A DNA stretch of 16,766 bases from an uncultured Lachnospiraceae bacterium (GTDB lineage Bacteria; Bacillota; Clostridia; Lachnospirales; Lachnospiraceae). Below, in pieces: positions 13,443 through 16,766 of this stretch. A program made the translations under genes and the position numbers. Location: positions 1 through 16,766 of the forward strand of contig CAJJNI010000027.1 of NCBI GenBank assembly GCA_905193085.1, written 5' to 3'. The notes under the pieces were generated by a model. That model was not told the DNA's origin. It searched no databases and was given only the letters and a program-made list of their open reading frames with translations. Position 1 is the stretch's first letter; every line of letters begins with the position of its first letter.

Positions 13443-13712
13443 AAAAGAGGCTGTTGGGTCTGCTTATTCTGCCCGCGTTATAAAATGCAGATTGCGGCGC
13501 CCTCATAAACTAAATGAGGCGATATATAAGTTCATGTAGTTTCAGGTACTTTGAGCCCGCCGGTACTTAATGAAATGAGTGCAAAGCACGAATTTAGTAA
13601 CCGTTGCGAGGCGAAAGCAGCGAAAGCGTGCCTGAACTATAGAACTTATATATCGCCTTAACATAGAAAAAGGGACACCGCACTAATTTCTTAATGCGAC
13701 AGCCCCACTTTT
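13443..13712. repeat. Fold-back (MITE-like) structured element
   Basis: Of the 436 gene-free bases between 13438 and 13873, the first part is a nested imperfect inverted repeat. The outermost arms are AAAAGAGGCTGT (13443-13454) and, reversed, AAAAGTGGGGCTGT. The central arms, 13517-13546 and 13631-13658, are the best paired, beginning AGGCGATATATAAGTTC. Between them are a hairpin 13561-13603 (CGGTACT / AGTAACCG outside, GTGC-AAA-GCAC inside, flanked by a symmetric GA/GA internal loop) and two GC-GAAA-GC tetraloop units (13611-13618, 13620-13627). No open frame or transposase is present. It could be a non-autonomous mobile repeat or a structured RNA; no target-site duplication can be asserted because the flanks are AT-rich. 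Confidence 0.7.
13666..13706 (-). terminator. Terminator for the apgM-side transcript, inside the fold-back element
   Basis: On the minus strand the sequence 13706-13672 forms a stem of about ten pairs (GGGGCTGTCGCA against TGCGGTGTCCC, one mismatch and one bulge) around a 12-base loop and is followed immediately by TTTTT (complement of 13667-13671). This is a plausible rho-independent terminator for the threonine-branch operon. In the plus direction the same stem is followed only by ACTTTTAAA, so it may act weakly there for the DUF975 gene. Confidence 0.6.
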
Positions 13713-13733
13713 AAATATATGTTATTTTTTATT

Positions 13734-13851
13734 TTATGATGGCTACGGATTGCTCCGCACCATATGTTCCCACAACTTGAGAATCACTCTTTGTGAGTTT
13801 CACAAGTTATCATGGCAGTCGCCAATGTCTCGTGCAAGCACGGACTTTGGC
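13734..13851. repeat. Structured dispersed repeat, copy 2 (after apgM)
   Basis: Same orientation as copy 1. The first 42 bases (13734-13775) match 10189-10230 at 38 positions; the four differences are single substitutions. Next comes a hairpin with AACTTG / CAAGTT (13774-13779 with 13803-13808) enclosing TCAC / GTGA (13784-13787 with 13793-13796). It ends in a second hairpin, 13821-13851, with GCCAA / TTGGC, GTC / GAC and CGTGC / GCACG around an AA loop. The order core, hairpin, then a longer GCAAGC-tipped hairpin is the same as in copy 1, although the arm sequences differ. In the minus direction it begins 22 bases after the apgM stop. Confidence 0.7.
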
Positions 13852-13873
13852 TCGTTGTTCGCGTAAATTCTCT

Positions 13874-15079
13874 TTATTTCACTGAAAAAAGCTTATCTAT
13901 AAGTGTGAATCCTTCCGGAATGAATATTCCGCTTTCTTTACCGGCTTTTTCATTGTAGTCTGTATTGTTTTCTACAGGCATAGTGCTGTCATATAATAAA
14001 TACGGAACCGGGTTTGATGTATGTGTTCTGCATCTTATCGGAGTAGGGTGGTCAGGAAGTACGAGCATACGGTAAGCTTCTCCTGATGCGTCCATCTTCT
14101 CTTTTACTCTGCGGATAACTTTTTCATCAAGGAACTGTATTGCCTGAATCTTTCTCTCTTTACTTCCCTGATGTCCCATTTCGTCCGGTGCTTCTACATG
14201 TATGTAAACAAAATCACTGCCATCTTCTATAAGAGTCTTAACTGCTGCATCTGCTTTTCCTTCATAGTTAGTATGAAGTGTTCCGTCAGCGCCTTCAACT
14301 TCGATAACTTTCATTCCGGCACCGACTGCAATTCCTTTTAAAAGGTCTACTGCTGAAATCATTGCTCCTTTTAATTTGTTCTTCTCTTCAAATGAAGACA
14401 ATGCAGGTTTTGTTCCTGCTCCCCAGAACCAGAGTGAATTTGCAGGGTTTAAGCCCTGTTTCTTTCTTTCTATATTAATCGGGTGATTGGCAAGTATGTC
14501 ATAACTCTTCTTCATCATTTCACGAAGAACCTTATCTTCCGGGAGATACTGGCCGATTGTCTGTCCTAAAACATCATGTGGAGGTGTAAGCTCTACTACA
14601 CTTCCGTTCTGCCATATAAGAAGATGTCTGTAGCTTGGTCCAAGATAGAACTGATAAATATCATTCTGAAGTTCAGCCTTAAGCGCATCTAATAAAACGG
14701 CTGCATCTTCTGTGCTTATCTCGCTTGAACTGTGGTCGATTATAGTCTTCTCTTCATATGGAAGATTATCATCAGATACCGTTACAATATTAGCACGAAT
14801 TGCAATATCTGTATCTTTCATGTCAACACCTATGCTCAAAGCTTCGAGCGGTGAACGACCTGTATAATATTTTCTCGGATTATACCCTAATACAGCAAGA
14901 TTTGCTGTGTCACTTCCCGGTTTCATTCCTTCCGGAATAGTATGTACAAGACCAACCTCTGATTTTTTTGAAAGTTCATCTAACATTGGTGTAGAAGCAG
15001 CCTCTAAAGGTGTCTTATCACCTAACTCAGCTATTGGCTCATCTGCCATTCCATCACCTAAAACTACTATGTATTTCAT
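13874..15079 (-). CDS. apgM: ApgM-family enzyme; probable homoserine kinase
   Basis: Alkaline-phosphatase-superfamily protein of the archaeal-type, cofactor-independent phosphoglycerate mutase family. The 401 residues show the first metal motif VLGDGMAD (6-13), the GSDTANLAVLGYNP block with nucleophile Ser56, EAPDEMGH (296-303) and LPDHPTPIRCRTHT (341-354) with Asp343, His344 and His353. Length and motifs are normal, so it should be an active phosphotransferase. A bacterial subgroup that sits beside hom has been described as a proposed homoserine kinase; here the gene starts 20 bases after hom with a good AAGGAG site, and no thrB is visible in the window, so ATP- or phosphate-dependent homoserine phosphorylation is the better guess. 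Phosphoglycerate mutase activity (3PG to 2PG) remains possible. A terminator lies about 170 bases downstream. Confidence 0.88.
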   Translation of the reverse strand: MKYIVVLGDGMADEPIAELGDKTPLEAASTPMLDELSKKSEVGLVHTIPEGMKPGSDTANLAVLGYNPRKYYTGRSPLEALSIGVDMKDTDIAIRANIVTVSDDNLPYEEKTIIDHSSSEISTEDAAVLLDALKAELQNDIYQFYLGPSYRHLLIWQNGSVVELTPPHDVLGQTIGQYLPEDKVLREMMKKSYDILANHPINIERKKQGLNPANSLWFWGAGTKPALSSFEEKNKLKGAMISAVDLLKGIAVGAGMKVIEVEGADGTLHTNYEGKADAAVKTLIEDGSDFVYIHVEAPDEMGHQGSKERKIQAIQFLDEKVIRRVKEKMDASGEAYRMLVLPDHPTPIRCRTHTSNPVPYLLYDSTMPVENNTDYNEKAGKESGIFIPEGFTLIDKLFSVK

Positions 15080-15099
15080 GATTTTTCTCCTTATGAAAC

Positions 15100-16296
15100 T
15101 TATGCCATTCTGATTCTGTTAATCAGACCATCTATACACATTGCTTTTTCTTCAAATTCTTTTTCTGTCATTTCATCTGTAATAAATCCACATTCTCCGT
15201 CGATACCTGCATCAACCATTTCTATATCAACAAATACCTGGGCTGCAGCCGCACCGTCACCTTTAACACGAACAAAGAATTTTCTCTTAATGCCTGATAT
15301 ATCAGACAAAGCAAGTTCTTTTTCATCCCAGCCATAGTCATTATGTTCAGGTGTCTTAACAGCATCAACAACATCTGCTACAACTGCGCTGGCTGTTGGG
15401 AGTTTTCCTGCTCCACTTCCATAGAACATAGCATCACCTAACATATTTCCATGAACAAAAACAGCGTTAAATACATCATTTACATTAAATAACGGGTGTT
15501 CTTTTGGTAAAATAACAGGGCATACATAAGCATAAATCTTACCGTCCTGCTTTCTGCTTGTAGCAAGAAGCTTGACTGTTTTTCCCATAGCCTTGATATA
15601 TTTCATATCAGAAGCTGTAATCTTTGTGATACCTTCTGTATATATTTTCTCAAAATCAGCACGATGACCGTTTATTAAAGATGTTAAAATTGCAATCTTA
15701 CGACATGCATCATAACCCTCAACATCTGCCTCAGGATTTCTCTCTGCATATCCAAGCTCCTGTGCTTCTTTTAAAACTTCATCATAATTTGAACCTTCAA
15801 AGAACATTTTGCTTAAAATATAGTTAGTTGTTCCGTTAAGGATACCTGAAATTTCATCAATATCATCTGCTGTAAGGCAGCAGTTAAGTGGTCTGATAAT
15901 CGGAATGCCACCACCGACTGAAGCTCCGAAGAAATAATTTACATTATTTGCTTTTGCAATTGCAAGAAGCTCAGCACCATGCTTTGCAACAAGCTCTTTG
16001 TTAGAAGTTGCAACACTCTTTCCTGCATTAAGAGCTCTTTTTGTAAAATCGTATGCCGGTTTAACGCCACCCATAACTTCAATTACAACAGAAACTTCAT
16101 CATCATTTATAATCTGCTCATAATCATGAACAATCTTCTTTTCATAAGGGTCTCCCGGAAAATCTCTTAAATCAAGGATATATTTTACATTTATCTGTCC
16201 TTTAATTCTCTGATTGATGAGTTCTTTGTTTGTCTCAATTACCTCAACAACACCTGAACCTACTGTACCGTATCCTAAAACTGCTACCTGAATCAT
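15100..16296 (-). CDS. hom: Homoserine dehydrogenase
   Basis: Reduces aspartate semialdehyde to homoserine with NAD(P)H, the branch point to threonine and methionine. The 398-residue protein starts with the Rossmann motif VAVLGYGTVGSGV (4-16), then SNKELVAKHG (98-107, with catalytic-region Lys100), ASVGGGIPII (125-134), GILNGTTNYIL (151-161) and the substrate-site ADVEGYDACRK (190-200, Lys200). The C-terminal region from about 337 (RKFFVRVKGDG ... INRIRMA) has the strand and helix pattern of an ACT domain but only about 60 residues instead of 75-80, so feedback control by threonine may be altered. The ATG is preceded by GAGGAG. An ACT-domain protein lies 32 bases upstream and apgM 20 bases downstream, forming one operon. 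Confidence 0.95.
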   Translation of the reverse strand: MIQVAVLGYGTVGSGVVEVIETNKELINQRIKGQINVKYILDLRDFPGDPYEKKIVHDYEQIINDDEVSVVIEVMGGVKPAYDFTKRALNAGKSVATSNKELVAKHGAELLAIAKANNVNYFFGASVGGGIPIIRPLNCCLTADDIDEISGILNGTTNYILSKMFFEGSNYDEVLKEAQELGYAERNPEADVEGYDACRKIAILTSLINGHRADFEKIYTEGITKITASDMKYIKAMGKTVKLLATSRKQDGKIYAYVCPVILPKEHPLFNVNDVFNAVFVHGNMLGDAMFYGSGAGKLPTASAVVADVVDAVKTPEHNDYGWDEKELALSDISGIKRKFFVRVKGDGAAAAQVFVDIEMVDAGIDGECGFITDEMTEKEFEEKAMCIDGLINRIRMA

Positions 16297-16328
16297 ATTC
16301 TCCTCTTTTCTTCGTATTTTTACGATGC

Positions 16329-16766
16329 TTACTCTCTGGCAACTATTTTGCCATAATGAATGCCTGTAAGGCCTTCTATCTCAACTATCATCATATTAAT
16401 ATCTCCCGTAGACGGTAATATATCAGCACTTAGTGTAAGTGTTGCAATTCCATTCACAGGAATACTCTGATGAATAGTAAGAATGTTGGCATGATACTTT
16501 GCAATAACCTGTAAAACTTCTGCCAAAAGCCCCGGCTCATCATCCATCTGCATGACAATAGTAACTGTTTTGCCTTTACTGTTATCATGATACAAAAAAA
16601 TGTCGTCCTGATATTTGTAAAATGAGCTTCTGCTTATTCCAACCTGCTCTGTTGCGTCCTGAACAGTTGCAACTCTTCCAGACTCAAGAAGCTTCTTTGC
16701 TTCTACAACCTTCAAAAGAACCTCCGGCAAAGCTTTCTGGTTAACTACATAATATTTCTTCTTTTC
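16329..16766 (-). CDS. ACT-domain protein of the UPF0735 (PheB-like) type, N-terminus cut by window
   Basis: The frame stays open to the window edge, giving 145 residues that begin EKKKYYVVNQKALPEVLLK. Family members are about 147-150 residues and begin with a few residues before such a KKYYVV stretch, so only about two to five residues are missing; a shorter start at the TTG near 16730 would cut off conserved sequence. Residues about 30-55 (VATVQDATEQVGISRSSFYKY) form a helix-turn-helix-like segment, and residues about 67-144 form an ACT domain (TVTIVMQMDDEPGLLAEVLQVIAKY, then ILTIHQSIPVNGIATLTLSAD). ACT domains bind amino acids, and the B. subtilis relative PheB is linked to aromatic amino acid genes. 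Position ahead of hom suggests sensing of threonine or a related amino acid; the biochemical role is unknown. Confidence 0.9.
   Translation of the reverse strand, partial: EKKKYYVVNQKALPEVLLKVVEAKKLLESGRVATVQDATEQVGISRSSFYKYQDDIFLYHDNSKGKTVTIVMQMDDEPGLLAEVLQVIAKYHANILTIHQSIPVNGIATLTLSADILPSTGDINMMIVEIEGLTGIHYGKIVARE

Noticed and set aside
13438..13873. A degenerate insertion sequence with a lost transposase.
   Set aside because: No remnant of a transposase frame was seen in any direction; only structural repeats are present.

Overview
The window looks like a chromosomal segment of a low-GC Gram-positive anaerobe, most likely a Lachnospiraceae member of the Clostridia. The reasons are the AT-rich codon usage, strong AGGAGG-type Shine-Dalgarno sites, the gram-positive form of S12, the wording of the EF-G and EF-Tu proteins, and the company of a DUF975 protein, a BspA-like leucine-rich-repeat protein and an ApgM-type homoserine-pathway gene. 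Genus and species cannot be read from the sequence. Nearly everything is on the minus strand; one gene (12700-13437) is on the plus strand. There are no tRNA or rRNA genes, CRISPR arrays, phage genes or transposase genes.

Reading in the minus-strand direction (right to left): (1) 16766-13874 is a threonine-branch operon: an ACT-domain regulator of the UPF0735/PheB type (cut by the window edge by only a few residues), homoserine dehydrogenase, and an ApgM-family enzyme that in this position is probably the homoserine kinase rather than a glycolytic mutase. (2) 13873-13438 has no protein gene but holds two structured elements: one copy of a dispersed repeat and a roughly 270-bp fold-back element that includes a terminator for the threonine operon. 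(3) A DUF975 membrane protein is transcribed rightward from a promoter back to back with that of the next operon. (4) 12486-10395 is a compact, overlapping operon: a YcxB-like membrane protein, then tsaE, tsaB and rimI. (5) 10394-10098 is a second copy of the dispersed structured repeat. (6) 10097-6162 holds a small zinc-ribbon-like protein, RNase Z, a membrane-anchored protein of unknown function, tsaD and ispD, closed by a strong terminator. (7) 6041-4332 encodes a secreted leucine-rich-repeat protein with a dockerin-like module. (8) 4275-1 is the str operon rpsL-rpsG-fusA-tuf, with a near-perfect promoter before rpsL and a second promoter just before tuf.

The translation theme is strong. 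tsaE, tsaB and tsaD make the t6A37 modification of ANN-decoding tRNAs, RNase Z trims tRNA 3' ends, RimI acetylates ribosomal protein N-termini, and the str operon supplies S12, S7, EF-G and EF-Tu. The most unusual material is non-coding: two related structured repeats sharing a 42-nt core (38 of 42 identical) but with differently sequenced hairpins of the same plan, and the fold-back element with GAAA tetraloops and a tandem G.A motif. I did not find clear evidence for a new defence or mobile system.
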